Shown here: in pieces, positions 1 through 11,599 of the stretch
How the letters are laid out: each line of letters opens with the position of its first letter
How positions within the stretch are numbered: position 1 is the first letter of the stretch
From: Heterobilharzia americana
Lineage: Eukaryota > Platyhelminthes > Trematoda > Strigeidida > Schistosomatidae
Assembly (NCBI GenBank): GCA_944470555.2
Contig: OX104128.1
Span: forward strand, 558,001 to 622,000
Length of the DNA stretch: 64,000 nt
Direction: 5' to 3'
Made by a program: the position numbers and the translations under genes
Notes under the pieces: generated by a model
Told to the model about the DNA's origin: nothing
What the model saw: only the letters and a program-made list of their open reading frames with translations
The model's database searches: none

Positions 1-804
1 GACTGTGAAGAGGTCAGAAGCGATTAGCGAATTGTCTATCTGTTCATGTGACCCATGTATGGGAACGTAATCATAAAGGTTGAAGTCTACATACCAACCG
101 AAATTCGGACTTGAAGGGTGTACGTGATGCGGCTTAGAACTGATCTCATTGGTACAGATGCACCCTCAGATTTTCTGAATTATTATCGTTATACTATATA
201 TCACTATTTGCTTTATCTCTTCCCCACTCCCTTTTTATTATGAATACCTGACAACGTCTCTTCAAATTTTCTCCAATTTCTTTGAATTTCATTCTAGAGT
301 CTTGTATCTTCACTTTCTATGTGGTAGTTAAGCAGTAATAAAAAGTTTTATGTTGATAAAAATGATGAAACTACAGAATTTTACCACCCTTGAGCGACTA
401 TCAAATGAACTAATCATGTTGAAGATGACTGTCCTATTGTTTTGAAAAACTTTGAATTTCTGAAATAATATTTGGTTATGCATAATATTGATGACAATTT
501 CGATTGAGTCGAGTTAATTCTCATTATAATCTCTATACACTAACTGTAAACTATACTTCCTCCAAACTTTACAAGTACAAGTTGATGAACTGTGAGTAAA
601 GACAGCATTAATTGTTAATTCTGTGGAGGTTTTCCATGTGTCAAGATTTCGAAAAACAACAAAATAATGGACAAGAAGTACAAGAAGTAGTGTTTAAGGG
701 TGTTCAGAAGCTTATCTAGGTTTTCGACAGCTTCTGGATGCCTAGAGTAAAAGTACATCCACAGGAAGCCAAAACAACAAACGGAATGAAGTTTGATATA
801 GACG
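1..804. other. No gene seen
   Basis: AT-rich sequence without a convincing coding region or recognisable repeat. The short open frames between 716 and 1006 mostly belong to the NLR-B fragment that begins near 805. Confidence 0.5.
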
Positions 805-1480
805 TGAATAAGAGTTTAAGACGCTTCATACACCCCAACCACCTAGTCTGCATCACCTCCGCACATTGGCTCAAACCAACAGTCAGAGACTCTTCATGCG
901 TTGGTGCCATGTTTTGGCCTGACCACCTCGGGCCTTTTTCCAGCCTGAACCCACTTCGACCAACATTCTGTGGACAAGGCAATCGGTGACTAGGCATACG
1001 TAACACATGCCCAGCTAATCATCTCAGTTGATAAAGCTTCATAACCTCGTCAACTGATTTACCTCTACTCCCTAAAACTCTACACCTGACTTCTGCATTA
1101 CTCACCTTGTGACACCACAGAACACGCCCTATACTATGGAGGCAATGGTGGTCAAACACCTGAAGCCAGCCTTCTCATGTCTTCCACCTTCAATGGCCAT
1201 GTTTAGCAGTTATACAATAGAACAGAGGGGACTGCTGTGCAGTACACGCGACCCTTAATAGATAATCAGATATGACGGCGGCGACATAGGTGGCGTAAAT
1301 TGGCAAAGATTTCACCAGTCACTGAGCCACTAGGGCAGGGCTGATCCTACTTCGTAGGTAAGAGAAGTAGTCGATACACTCAATCACTTCACTCTCTGTT
1401 GTTAGCCGTAGCACCGTTGAAGACCAATTGTGGAGCAAAAAGTTTCATTTGGGTGGTGAGAAACGAAAATATTGAATCAT
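805..1480 (-). mobile_element. NLR-B non-LTR retrotransposon fragment, C-terminal part
   Basis: Read on the minus strand this repeats the block also found at 12972-13925, 25430-26390 and 34080-35030: the end of a reverse-transcriptase ORF with peptides such as LRMPSHRLPC and GLSQCAEVMQTRW, interrupted by stops. Compared with those copies it lacks the 3' untranslated end and the TGA-repeat tail, and it is cut off on the reverse-transcriptase side near 1480. It is a dead fragment. The family name is mine; it resembles the abundant schistosome non-LTR elements, but I cannot assign a named one. Confidence 0.75.
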
Positions 1481-1616
1481 TAATTCCAAAACTTGAAAAT
1501 TAAGTGATAAAGCAGCAAACAAACAATGGGTAGGTCCTCTTTTCAGTATCCGAGCAGAAATGTATGAGCAACGTAAAACTTAGTTCGTGGGTTTGTAGGG
1601 ATTTGGTGTTTTTCCA

Positions 1617-1770
1617 AGTTAGTATTCATCATAGATTGACACCAGTTGGAGGAACATTAGAAAACTGGGAGCAGTCGACAGCTGTTTCGTCCTAGTATGG
1701 GACTCCTCAGCAGTCCGCACCCATGATGACTCGATCGAACCCAGGACCTTCAGGTTCCCTACTGTATAAG
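1617..1770 (-). repeat. S2 hammerhead-bearing short repeat, diverged
   Basis: Minus-strand copy of family S2 (best copies at 36.3 and 63.3 kb). The hammerhead region is at 1671-1717: core CTGAGGA, a stem II pair GTCC/GGAC and GAAAC are present. The 3' strand of stem I has changed so that it no longer pairs with the 5' strand. The tail matches the S2 end. Confidence 0.65.
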
Positions 1771-1774
1771 ATCT

Positions 1775-2685
1775 TTTTTCTACATGTTACATATAGATTA
1801 CCATTTTTATATAATATGATACATAGGTCAAAGAAAAGATGGGATGGGAATACGATAACTTCAATCAACAAACCAGTATATATTAGAATCTTGGGATGTC
1901 CCAATTATTCAGTATCGAAGAGAATAATACAGATGAGTTGGGCCTCTTTGCATCTATGTATACTTTGATGCTTGAAATAGCAACCCATTTTTTGTTTAGC
2001 TCGATCCAATTTTGTTAGTGTCTGACAATTATACAAATTGTATTTCCTCAAAACTTTACGAAAACATGTTAACCAACTACATGTAAAGACGACAGTAACT
2101 ACAATAACATCTCAGTGATCTCATTCGAAGACGATTCGGCGGCAGCAGCGGCAAGAAAATAAAAATATACAAACAAACAAAACACTACTGTCCGATAACA
2201 AGAACTATGTTGAACTTATAGCCAGATAAATGTGAATACAGTCAGTGCCTATCATGTCACAAATCCTTTTTGAATCTTCTTTCAATAGGATGCTGAGTCA
2301 GTGAACAGAAACAGGTGAATATGATTAGCATACACTAAGATATTTGTTCAGTCACTCAATTGATATCTTAGACTATTTTATTTGTTTAAAACGAACAGTG
2401 TTTAGATAGCGGGAATTCAAAAGTATGTATATAATAATCATGTAACAATAATAATAATAATCGTATAAAAATGTAAATAAAGCAATAGAAGAGTGTGAAT
2501 CAACTCATGCAAATGAAAAAGGAAACAAATGATAAAAAAGATACTATGAAGCGAATACAAACAATGAAAACAGAGACCGAAATTGTATTGAATGACTGTT
2601 TGAAGTTTAGTTTAGAAAGGAGTCATTGTTTAATACTTGTAACTCCCCGTTACTATATAAAAAATGATACCCGTGGCATTAGGAG
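1775..2685. other. No gene seen
   Basis: AT-rich unique-looking DNA with a short ATA repeat near 2445-2462. The open frame at 2495-2710 reads into the following S1 repeat and shows no family signature. Confidence 0.45.
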
Positions 2686-2687
2686 TG

Positions 2688-2885
2688 GTTCTCGTAACCA
2701 AGTGGCCTAATGGTTAACACTCTGCCGTTTGAAGCGGTGGATACTGGGTTTGGGTGTCAATAGGAACAACATTACTCACTCACTGGAGTGTAGGTACACC
2801 CAGCTAACGAGTCCCAAGCAGGATGAAACGCATGACCAGAGTTCCGCTGCTAGTAGCCGAAATAAATACAACATAGAAGGGAGTA
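2688..2885 (+). repeat. S1 (Sm-alpha-like) repeat with decayed hammerhead
   Basis: A tRNA-like head (A-box-like segment TGGCCTAATGGTTAACACTC near 2703, B-box-like GGGTTTGGGTGTC near 2747) is followed by the linker GGAACAACATTACTCACTCA and a hammerhead-like region at 2808-2843. The core reads CTAACGA instead of CTGANGA, so the ribozyme is probably dead; stem II and GAAAC are still recognisable. Same order as the S1 units at 37.2 and 53.6 kb. Confidence 0.75.
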
Positions 2886-2894
2886 GGTTTAAGA

Positions 2895-3005
2895 GGGAAA
2901 AAGCTGAGGAGTCCCATACTTGGGCCAAGCAGCTATCCAGCGCTCCTAGGTTACCAATGTTCCTCCGATTGATGTCAGTCCATGATGAATTTCAACCTAA
3001 ACTCA
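2895..3005 (+). repeat. S2 fragment, hammerhead region and tail
   Basis: Contains CTGAGGAGTCCCATACT followed by a broken second core strand (CCAAGC where GAAAC is expected) and the S2 tail ending in GATGAATTTCAACC. It directly follows the S1 copy, so two hammerhead families are juxtaposed here. Confidence 0.65.
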
Positions 3006-3054
3006 ATTAATAAATTTTCAAAAGCCTCCAGATAGAACTATTCTAGCGCTCATT

Positions 3055-3390
3055 GTCGATTAGCTTCGAGAGGTGATTCCTCAAGTTCTAATGAGTATTC
3101 CTGACCAGTGGAGTCAACTAAGTCGAACACGAGGACAGTTAGTAAACAACGACTTTCGCTTTATCGTGAACTGGCATAAAAAAGGAAATGTAGACCATTG
3201 GGTTCCGACCCAGTGACTTAATACTAACGTATTGGCCACGAAACTTGGGTTCGATCCCTGGCGCGGCAGGGTCATGGATGCACACTGCTGAGGAGTCCAA
3301 TACTAGGACAAAACAGCTGTGTCTAGTGCTCACAGCTTTTCAATGTTCTTCCAACCTATGTCACTTGATGATGAATTCCAACCCACAAAC
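3055..3390 (+). repeat. S2 short repeat, long copy
   Basis: Includes the upstream S2 segment (near 3065-3125), a tRNA-like block with a near-perfect B box GGGTTCGATCCC (3247-3258) and a hammerhead region near 3282-3330. In the second core strand the first G of GAAA is replaced (GGACAAAAC), which should inactivate it. The tail with TGATGATGAATTCCAACCC matches the other copies. Confidence 0.7.
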
Positions 3391-3744
3391 CTTCAGATAG
3401 AAAAAAAAGCAGTTGAAAAGCGGACATGAACAAAAAACTATTTTCGTTCAACAAATAACACTAGACCGACAGTTTATGTTTAGCCTGAATATGAATGTAT
3501 CTTTTACCAGTAGTTATTAATGGGCACGATTTAATAATACTTTGTTAGAAATAAACAGATTCCTATGAGGAACTAATTGAAAAGAAATATTTCTTCGCTC
3601 ATATTGTTTGTTTTACTAAAACATCAATCAGAAAACACATTCACCAGTGTACAAATATCAATGGAGTCCATGACCGGTGTCCTGACTTGTATTGAGAAGT
3701 TGGTTGACTAGCTGTCTGGTGTCTTCAAGATGTCATGAATCGAC

Positions 3745-4040
3745 AATTGGATAATCTTGATAATAAGGTTTCAGCCACCAAACATGATTTTATTGTCCAA
3801 ATAGTCATATCGAGGTAACTGTACAACTTTGAGATATGGTTTTTGTAACTTTCATTTTGAGTAGTAGAATTTTTCACATATCTTGAACAGGTGCTGAATC
3901 ATTTCGATTGCATATGTCCAGTGTTGATTCGATGAACACAGACATGGTTATCGATCTCTCTAGGTTAATTTTAAGGACTTTCACTCTGTCCTATCTTATC
4001 ATTGTATGGTTTATAAACGGCTAGTCTTTTGAAACATTTA
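3745..4040 (-). mobile_element. PLE 3' region, minus strand
   Basis: Diverged match to the Penelope-like 3' region seen at 35.6-36.2 and 45.8-46.0 kb. Shared landmarks on the plus strand are GTTTCAGCCACC, TCGAGGTAACTGTACAACTT and GTTGATTCGATGAACA. It contains no open frame. Confidence 0.6.
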
Positions 4041-4044
4041 ATTA

Positions 4045-4340
4045 TACTCCAAAAATATGGTTAAAATATACAGATGACAAGTTTATATTACTCAAATCAG
4101 AGCACACAGATCATTTCTCACTAAATATAAATTCAGCAGTGAACGCAATTCAATTCACCTATAAATGAGGAGATAACAATGTTGCATTACAAGATAAAAG
4201 AAAAACAAGATAGGAGCTCGTACACACACTAGTGTCTATGAGAAACATTCACATTAGAATTGCTAAACTTAGACTTTAAATCATCTACTCCTAGGCCACT
4301 CAACATCGGCTAGGTAAAATTTCAAAGTAACAGGGCCAAA
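4045..4340 (+). pseudogene. PLE reverse transcriptase fragment
   Basis: Plus-strand translation near 4050-4165 gives PKIWLKYTDDKFILLKSEHT followed by an INSAV..IQFTYK stretch. This matches the YVDD-containing block of the PLE at 5985-7215, with YVDD changed to YTDD. Stops and frameshifts follow. It lies back to back with the minus-strand PLE 3' piece to its left, so two PLE remnants or a rearranged one meet here. Confidence 0.7.
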
Positions 4341-4844
4341 AAACTTACCAATGAGACAAGAAATAAAGCATAATAAGGATGCCTTAGGTCTTAATAATTA
4401 CTCATCTCATTTTATCAATATTAATAATGGCAGAACTCAGAGAAGAGAATCTAAAACCTCAATGGTGCTACTGTGCTCGGAAGGCAGGTCAGTAACGTTT
4501 AGGGGATTTCACGAGGGGTGGATTAAAGCAGAGTGACCCAAAGTGCCACCCTGACAACAATTAAAATAACCAATAAGGCCTCTTACATATAAAAAAAACT
4601 TGAAAACAACCTTCGTAAGCAAAAAGATCCCCACTGTTCCTATTTGGAAAATCAGTTTAGCTTACCAAGTACCTAGCAATATGAGATCAATGTGAGATCA
4701 ATTAGACAAATCAAAACAGTCAATCAGTGTCATTTAGGCTTTCCGAGTGTACAGACACACAAACTTAATCAAGGTTGGTAGACCCTAGTAAGATAACGAA
4801 TCAGCAGGAAAACTCGGATACACCGGCCTATGTAGCATCCACTT

Positions 4845-5830
4845 TCACACAATAGAATGGAACGAAGATTGACTTAGTTGGATGAAGGGAGAGATTGATA
4901 ATTGAAAATTTGCTCATAGATTCAACACTGAATTTTTACCACTCATATCACAAACCACGAGAGAAAATCAAAAAAATATCTATACATAAACCATGTCTCA
5001 AAGTTGTGCAGTTATCTTAATATAACTACAGATAATAAATTGTTTGAAAAAGTTTCCAGTAAATAATAATAATACTATTCCACCGTGTGATACAGGCAGC
5101 ACAGATGAGGACGTCAAAGCCACAATCGAAAAGACAGCCAGACAGACCATCATTAACCTGAAATCAGTGTGCACATCGACTGCACTCCACTACACTCAGC
5201 ATAAAGCGAGAACAACATTCGGATTTTCAACACTAATTCAGTCAAGTAAGTCAGTGAGTGATTCTATGTGGTGGTTCAGAAACTCGGCGAGTTACGAAAA
5301 GCATTTCCAACAAACTACAGACACATATCACATCAACAGCTGCCGCCTACACTCACTCGACACTGACACTGAAGATCAGATGGATGACCAGAATAATAAG
5401 GATAAGCAACAAGGAACTCAGTCCGGCTGGCTGGCAACGAACCAACCAACAAAATATGCAGAAGAAGGAAGTGGAGATGGATTGGATTGGATATACACCG
5501 AGACCATTCGGAGACATCACGCGCCAGGTCAGCAAAGCCCTCGAGTGGAATCCAAAGTGGAAACGACGAGTTGGGCGTCCGAGATGAGGGTTACATGGAG
5601 GAGATGGTGTGAGGAAGAAATGAAAGCTTGTAGGCATTGGTGGACTCGGGTCAAAAAGAATTCAGAGAAGGGATTGAAATGGAGACGTGCTGCTGAGGCT
5701 CTATATTTCACTAGGAACCCAAGGGACAAATAATAATAATAAGCCACTGTGTGATGCATCTACTAAACCAAATAAAATTCAACAGCGCAGCGATGGTTTG
5801 ATTTGACATGAGGTTGAAAATCGAAATGTT
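4845..5830 (+). mobile_element. PLE 3' remnant interrupted by an RTE copy
   Basis: The left piece (4845-5091) corresponds to the end of the PLE endonuclease reading frame plus 3' region (GGAGAGATTGATAATTGAAA, then AAGTTTCCAGTAAATAA). The right piece resumes after the RTE with GTGTGAT-CTA-AACCAAATAAAATTC, matching the intact order in the 36.1 kb copy. The RTE at 5092-5743 split it. Confidence 0.65.
5092..5743 (+). mobile_element. RTE-like retrotransposon, 5'-truncated copy with TSD
   Basis: The last ~650 bp of the RTE family: peptide landmarks STDEDVKA, DTDTEDQMD, WIYTETIRRH and WASEMRVTWRRWCEEEMKA, then ACCCAAGGGACAAATAATAATAATAA as the 3' end in short pieces (GGGACAAA plus ATA repeats). The flanks carry a 12-bp target-site duplication: CCACCGTGTGAT (5080-5091) and CCACTGTGTGAT (5744-5755), one mismatch. 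A long frame (5044-5733) runs through it but starts in the PLE flank, so it is a chance fusion rather than a gene. Confidence 0.85.
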
Positions 5831-6376
5831 ACTGCTTTACGATAACTAAAACTTTAGCTCAGATAACTACTCACTCTGAACATGAGAATAGTTTATTAAA
5901 CTTTACGCAGCCTCTGGAATCCAGAGTATAACTCGGACGTGTGTAGGCGTAAACATATACCACATTAGATTTGTTTATTTGATTTATAACACACAGTATT
6001 ATTTAATTGATGACGAAGTTTCCAGCATAAATTATCAATGCTCATAATCATATCAATGTTATACATACTACTTTGAAATCTGTTTTTTATAGTTGTCACC
6101 TCATATGAGTTGTTTTTATTGGTAGTAAACGTTTCCATATCTCTGGCACAGGTGTTGCGTCATTTCTGTTACATGTGATGAATGTTGATTCGATGAACAA
6201 AGATTCAGTAAGCAGTATCTCTCTCTCCACCTAACTATATTAGACTTAAGTACAGTGGTTTTATCCAACCCCTATTATGTGTGTCAATGTATGCATTGTA
6301 ATAGACGAGTCTTCTTCTAGATTATTGACCTTATTCGGGTCTGTCATTCTATATTTAGCTAAATTCCTATGTTTTA

Positions 6377-6568
6377 CTAATCTAACTGATCCGACCAGCT
6401 AGTTTGACCTATGTACTTGACCTCATAGTCATTACTTGGGATTTGATAGATTAGATTATTTTGTTCAATTGGTTCTATCGAATCCTTAAGCCAACCGACA
6501 AAGCTTATCTCTGAGTTCATAGGTTTAAATGCCACCTTAATTCCAGCTTTGTTGAGGATCTTACACAA
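6377..6568 (-). pseudogene. PLE GIY-YIG endonuclease fragment
   Basis: The translation contains NLIYQIPSNDYEVKYIGQTS, the PLE version of the GIY-YIG core (IYQIP...YIGQT). In the sibling copy at 30.1 kb the same place reads IPCNDCEV; here the second Cys position of that motif is Tyr. The frame is broken shortly after, although the downstream part (HRNLAKY-like region) can still be followed to about 6200. Confidence 0.75.
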
Positions 6569-6726
6569 AGTTTCTGATGTTGGGGTAACACACTGGAGGG
6601 TGTGAACTCCTAATTGTGTTGCATTATTATTCGTACTCGTGTGACTATTATGTTTTCATTTCTTGTGTGTCCGTAAGAATTTCTTAATAAACTCCAGAGG
6701 AGAATTATGAACTATTAGCGCTTCTT

Positions 6727-7209
6727 TTACGTGTTCAATTCCTTGTTTAGGTTCTTGCACTGACTAGTCAGTTTTCTAGCTGTATCATTTAGACATTTGA
6801 CTAATCCTGCCTTAACTGACATTGGATGGGATGATTTGAAGTCTAGATACCTGTTGGAATGTGTTGGTTTTCTGAAGACAGTAGTATCCAAGCCACCATC
6901 TGTTCTTCGTTTTATTCTGCAATCCAACATAGGTAATTCTCCTTGTTCATTTTCTACCTCGTAAGTGAATTGGATTGCGCCTACTACTGAGTTTATATGT
7001 GTGAGTAAATTCTCGATATGTTCCGATTTCAACACAATAAATGTGTCATCCACATATCGCCACCATATTTTTGGTTCAGGACTAAACGTTTCTAAACCTA
7101 TTTCTTTCCAACTATCCATAAATATATCTGCTACGATTGGGGATATTGGATATCCCATTCTACTCCTTCTGTTAGTCTGTACATGTGTATACAAGATATA
7201 TTTTAGCAA
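6727..7209 (-). pseudogene. PLE reverse transcriptase, C-terminal half of the catalytic domain
   Basis: 160 residues that include GYPISPIVADIFMDSWKEIG, the catalytic WRYVDDTFIV, LTHINSV..AIQFTYEVENEQ and TVFRKPTHSNRYLDFKSSHP, all typical of Penelope-like RTs. The YVDD box is intact. The upstream RT motifs are missing, so it is a truncated copy. The frame has no ATG at its apparent start. Confidence 0.85.
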
Positions 7210-7224
7210 AAATAGTATTTATCA

Positions 7225-7510
7225 CGGGACTGGTGTTAATTAGCTGGAGCATCACTAGACTAACTTTCCATCGCAGCATGACCATTCCGGGGACCGAACT
7301 CAGGAGCTTCAAACCTCCAGGTGAACGCGTTAATCACTCAGCAACTGGGCGGAGTTCAGTGGTTCACAGTTTCCTACTTCGCTCAAGTTCTGATATAGAG
7401 CAACTATCCACCAAGGTCTTCAGTTGGCATCCGCTTCAATTCCGGCTGGTCGGTCTTACACATTACGGCTTCTTAGAACTTCAGCGAGTTCAATGGCTCG
7501 CACCTGTTTG
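7225..7510 (-). repeat. S2-related repeat without hammerhead
   Basis: Read on the minus strand it matches the upstream half of S2 (AAGCGGATGCCAACTGAAG, CTTGGTGGATAGTTG, as at 42.5 kb) and a tRNA-like block ending in GAGTTCGGTCCCCGG. The hammerhead and tail are absent; it abuts the 5'-truncated PLE. Confidence 0.55.
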
Positions 7511-7514
7511 AATA

Positions 7515-8325
7515 TGTTATTTAATGAAAGAGACAAAGAACATTTTGAAACAGGTAAGAGCCATTGGAAGATGCCCAACGCATAAATAGATAGTGAACAA
7601 ATCGAACTGATCTCAGCAGCTTCAAACGTGACTCAAAGTTTTAAAATCAAGTTCTGTAATAGTTTGTAAACACATCAACCGTTTCAATATTGAATTAGAG
7701 TCTAGACTACTTAGGGTCCGAAGTAAACATGTGATTATTTAAAGCCATTATATCATTCATATCAGTATATAGCCTGTTCAATATGAACTAGATGTGTGCA
7801 CATTAGATTGTATTAATCACCTATAACTGACTTCTTGCAACATAAAATCCATCTTATTGATTCCGTTGAGTTTTGTATTCATGAGAGAATTGCAAATTTA
7901 TCGCTCTTATCAATAAATAATAACTGTTTCATTGTTTGTTTGTATTTTTGTTTTAATATACGGATAGTATAATTTGTCTGAAGGTCAGTTATACTAACCT
8001 TGAAAACAAACAAATCAACCAACGTAGACATCTTGATGAAAGAAAAACAATGTACACTACTTGAATGTGGATTGACCTTTTTCTTGTACCAGACAGAAAC
8101 ACTCAACGTCAACGAGACTATGACAGGTATATTTTCTTAGAAATTTGTAATATGTTTAAAATATTTTGTTCAAGGTTCATTATACAAATGAGGTAAATTG
8201 TTGAGATGATAACAAATCACCTTGGAGTGAGAAATCCATTTAATGTCGGCATTTAGACAGATAAAACCGATGTAGAACCTCGCAGACATGTAAATCGGTT
8301 CGAATTACTACACTTTACAGCAGCA
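7515..8325. other. No gene seen
   Basis: AT-rich. The short minus-strand frame at 7879-8112 has no recognisable motif or splice context. Confidence 0.4.
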
Positions 8326-8329
8326 TGAA

Positions 8330-8700
8330 AACAATAAGTGGATAGAAAAAGAGTGATATCAAAGTGGACGAATGTATGTCGGAGGAGAACAAATTTGAAG
8401 ATGAAGGCTTAGGGAAAACATTCAAGCTTTAGAAGGCATCAAAGAGTGAATACATCAGTGTCATTTTCACAGATTCTCAGCCTTGTCACTGAGACTCTGC
8501 AATCACTGATTCTTATCGTCTCGAGGACTCTAAACAGGTAGTCTACACCTCCCTACATGACTCAGACCAACAGTCGGAAACTTCATGCGCTGGTGCCACA
8601 TCTTGGTCTGGCTACTCTGAGACTTTTTCAAACCTAACCCAACTTCTTTCAAGCATTGCACATCAGAATAGAGTTCACAACTTCATCGACCAAGTTGCCT
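8330..8700 (-). repeat. Old NLR-B-related fragment
   Basis: Diverged copy of the NLR-B 3' coding end; shared plus-strand landmarks are TTCTCAGCCTTGTCACTGAG, CTGATTCTTATCGTCTCGAG and GACTCAGACCAACAGTCGG. Stops occur in every frame. Confidence 0.6.
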
Positions 8701-8704
8701 GCTT

Positions 8705-9335
8705 TGTCTAATAAACTCCATTTGAACTTGACATTATTCACATGGTTATCAGGTCAGCTAGAAGAGAACCAAACAGGCCATTTTGGATGTCGAAGGTTCC
8801 AAGTTTGTGGTGACCAAGGTATTCTCATATTACCTTTATTAGTTTTTACAGGAAACTTTTTGAAATATGGTAAACGTTTTGTAGTTGAATAAAATAAGCT
8901 AAACACTAATGTCTCACAACCCCATTGTACTTTTCATAGACGAACTAAAAAATTTCCCCACCCTATTTTTGTTCCACCTTACTCGCACAACGGAAAAACC
9001 TTTCTGACCGAGTTGCTTATTCACTCACCTGTATTACATTGATCTTTGCTCCACATCACTATGTAATTGGATGATTGTAAAGGTCACCACTTTCTGTACC
9101 AAAACTTGAATATTAACCTGAAAACTTAGTGTCAGATTCATACTCTTGAAAAGGATCTTCCGAGCAAGATCGAAACGTTGAGGAAGAATACAAAATATTT
9201 GTTTATTTTGTTATTGGTTCTAATATACTACACCGGGATTACACAAGTAAAAATATATCCTATACACTAATTTACCGTTAAGAGTTTCAGACAATTTTGT
9301 TATAGCTGATGGATTCATTCTAGTCAGAACTGGCT
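8705..9335. other. No gene seen
   Basis: No protein signature. The segment 9150-9240 (GATCTTCCGAGCAAGATCGA and following) is imperfectly palindromic but I found no partner elsewhere in the window. Confidence 0.35.
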
Positions 9336-9339
9336 GACA

Positions 9340-9800
9340 AAATCAACGTGGAACCTTTCATAAAAGTGCAATGGTTCAAGTTACCATACTTGACAGAAGT
9401 ACACAAAGAACAGGTGCACAGGGAGAGAGTGAGATCAAAATAGAGAGAGTTATGTGAGAGAATAAACAATCTGGGAATATTCAAGCTTTAGAAGATGGCC
9501 AAAGAGTAATACATCTGCATCACTGTTACCAATTTTCAGCCATTTCACCAAGAATCCTCAAGCACTGACTCTTTTCGTTTCAGCGATCCCAAACACCCAG
9601 TTTACATCTCCCAACACGACTCAAATCAACAATCAGGGCTTTATAGACTGGTGCCTGGTTTTAGTCTGGCCACTATGAGTCCTCTTCCAACCTAATCCAA
9701 CTTCCAAGCCTGGTATGGCACATCGAGGTAGGCGGGGGCTCGTCATTTACACCGCATGTCCAAGCCACTTTTTAATGTGAAACAAAGTGTTAAGTCAATA
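9340..9800 (-). repeat. Old NLR-B-related fragment
   Basis: Same arrangement as the 8.3 kb copy: AATTTTCAGCCATTTCACC, GACTCAAATCAACAATCAGG and the CCAACCTAATCCAACTTCC block. It belongs to a row of three similarly oriented decayed copies (8.3, 9.4, 10.3 kb). Confidence 0.6.
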
Positions 9801-10239
9801 TTCAGGCGGCTACGTTTCCCGTCTTAGTTGTAGTCTTTACCGACAGGCTGATTAGTTAAGACAATAAGTGAATCATTACGCATGTGCAACAGATTTTCAG
9901 TAAAAGAAAACACTATGAATGTTATGTATATGAGAAATATATTTTCATAGTTTTTTTCTATTCATAAAATCAAAAAACATTTACACTTGAGGCACTGAGT
10001 AAAACGAAAGAACTTCTAAAGTGTTCACACACAAGTAAGATGAATCTAAAGCGCTTCACTTCTAGCCATTGGGGTCACCAGATCTAAATCAACCCTACTC
10101 CACTAGCGAATCCTGGGGCAGGCAAAAGGAACTTATTATGACGTCCTACAAACTTAACTGTGGTCCGGAGACGACTACGCGAACTCACAAGTAGTTGATG
10201 AGACTTATAATCCACAGCTTCACCAGTTTACAATTCCTT

Positions 10240-10720
10240 AGAGTTTGACCGATGGATGAATGTGGAACGTGACACAAAAATGCATTAGTTTAATTTACCA
10301 TACACTATACAGAAGTATGAAAAGGGTGAAGAGGAGATGAATGACAGAGAATCTGAAAAGTTTATAAGACAATAGAGAACCAATAAAATAAAGGCTAGAC
10401 AATGAAAAAGCAGTCTATATATCTATGCTGTTGTAACGGGTTTCCAACCATGTCACAAAGAGTCACTAACCATTGATTCCAACTATCCTAAAGATTTCAA
10501 ATAAGCATTTTACACCTCGTTACGCGGCTCACACTAGCAGCCAGCGACTTCAAGAACTAATACAACGTCTTGGTCTGATTACCTTTAGCTTTCTTTCTAA
10601 CCAATCCCAATTTGATTAAGATCGCATGTTGACGGAGTTGTTCACCCGGCATGCAGAATAAATGTTCAGGCCACTTCAGTCGATGAAGGGTTACAGTTTC
10701 ATCTGTTAAATTGTCACTTT
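10240..10720 (-). repeat. Old NLR-B-related fragment
   Basis: Third of the row of decayed NLR-B ends; AACCATGTCACAAAGAGTCA and ATCCCAATTTGATTAAGATC blocks are recognisable. No coding potential remains. Confidence 0.55.
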
Positions 10721-11039
10721 CGGCTAACTTCAACATTGCTCACACGATGAAACGACCATACATAAGCGATACTTTTACTTTCAACGGTCATGTCACACAC
10801 CTGTACACTAAGAGTAGAATAATGTTACAATTTCTGAAAGGAAAAGATATAATGTACAAAAAAATGGACGAATGAAAATCCACTCTCCAAATTATTAGTG
10901 TCTGTTGGATATATAGTCGGCAGAAAATGTTTCATTGATTTTGTATTTGTAGTGAAGCATCACAGAGAAGTGAGGATGAAAATGATTGGCAAAGGTTATG
11001 CTTAATTAGGTCTTGTATAATACTGGGAGCGTGTGAGTG

Positions 11040-11595
11040 GTTGACACTTCACAAGTATCCAGATGGTGGGAGGAATGTGAAAGAGAAAAAGATTAGTATG
11101 ACCCCAGAGCCTATGGGACATCTGCTTGAGGCCTGTGACACGCAGTCTTTTGCGGAAATGTTGCTTTTAGGTTTGGTTATTCTAACGACTGTTAGAAAGG
11201 ATCCATACCGCCAGCACCGAAAAGCCATGGAGCAGGTGGAGCGTGTTCTTATTGAGGCCGACCTTTACTAACCCCTCCTTTCCGTTAGGAGGGCAGCATC
11301 AGCATGAGACTGATGGTCATGCCAAAGAAGCATCTTACTACTGTCACACCTATCCAGCTGGAAGCAGTAAGACTCCTCCCTTAGATCCTCATCATAGTGT
11401 AATAAAGTACACTACAAAAGTAACTGGTTTTCACTCCACTACTATCCAGCAGACATTTCTGGCATGGTGGGACCTCAAAGGAACAAGGTTCAACCAGCAT
11501 AACTCGCTTGGTCATTTTCATATGCAAGCCCGACCAACACGTCAAGGTAGTAGCTATCAGTCAGGAGGGTGACAATATTATTAACAAGCGCTTTA
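11040..11595 (-). mobile_element. NLR-B 5' leader fragment
   Basis: On the minus strand this matches the block beginning at 27610 (plus): GATAGCTACTACCTTGACG, TTGGTCGGGCTTGCATATG, TGTTCCTTTGAGGTCCCACC, then TGCTGATGCTGCC. In the 27.6 kb copy the same leader is joined to the NLR-B 3' tail, so I read it as the 5' end of NLR-B. The open frames at 11041-11572 on the opposite strand are not genes. Confidence 0.6.
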
Positions 11596-11599
11596 AAGC

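Larger units (their letters stand above)
5985..7215 (-). mobile_element. Penelope-like element copy (RT + GIY-YIG endonuclease + 3' region)
   Basis: On the minus strand, in order: a reverse-transcriptase segment (7209-6727), a degenerate linker with stops (about 6727-6570), a GIY-YIG endonuclease segment (6568-6200) and a 3' region (to about 5985). It is truncated at the 5' side of the RT. RT followed by a C-terminal GIY-YIG nuclease is the hallmark of canonical Penelope-like elements. Confidence 0.85.

Noticed and set aside
2440..2470. CRISPR or satellite array
   Set aside because: Only short ATA microsatellites; no spaced direct repeats.
5044..5733. 229-codon open frame on the plus strand
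   Set aside because: It begins in the PLE flank and runs through a 5'-truncated RTE copy bounded by a target-site duplication; a chance fusion, not a gene.
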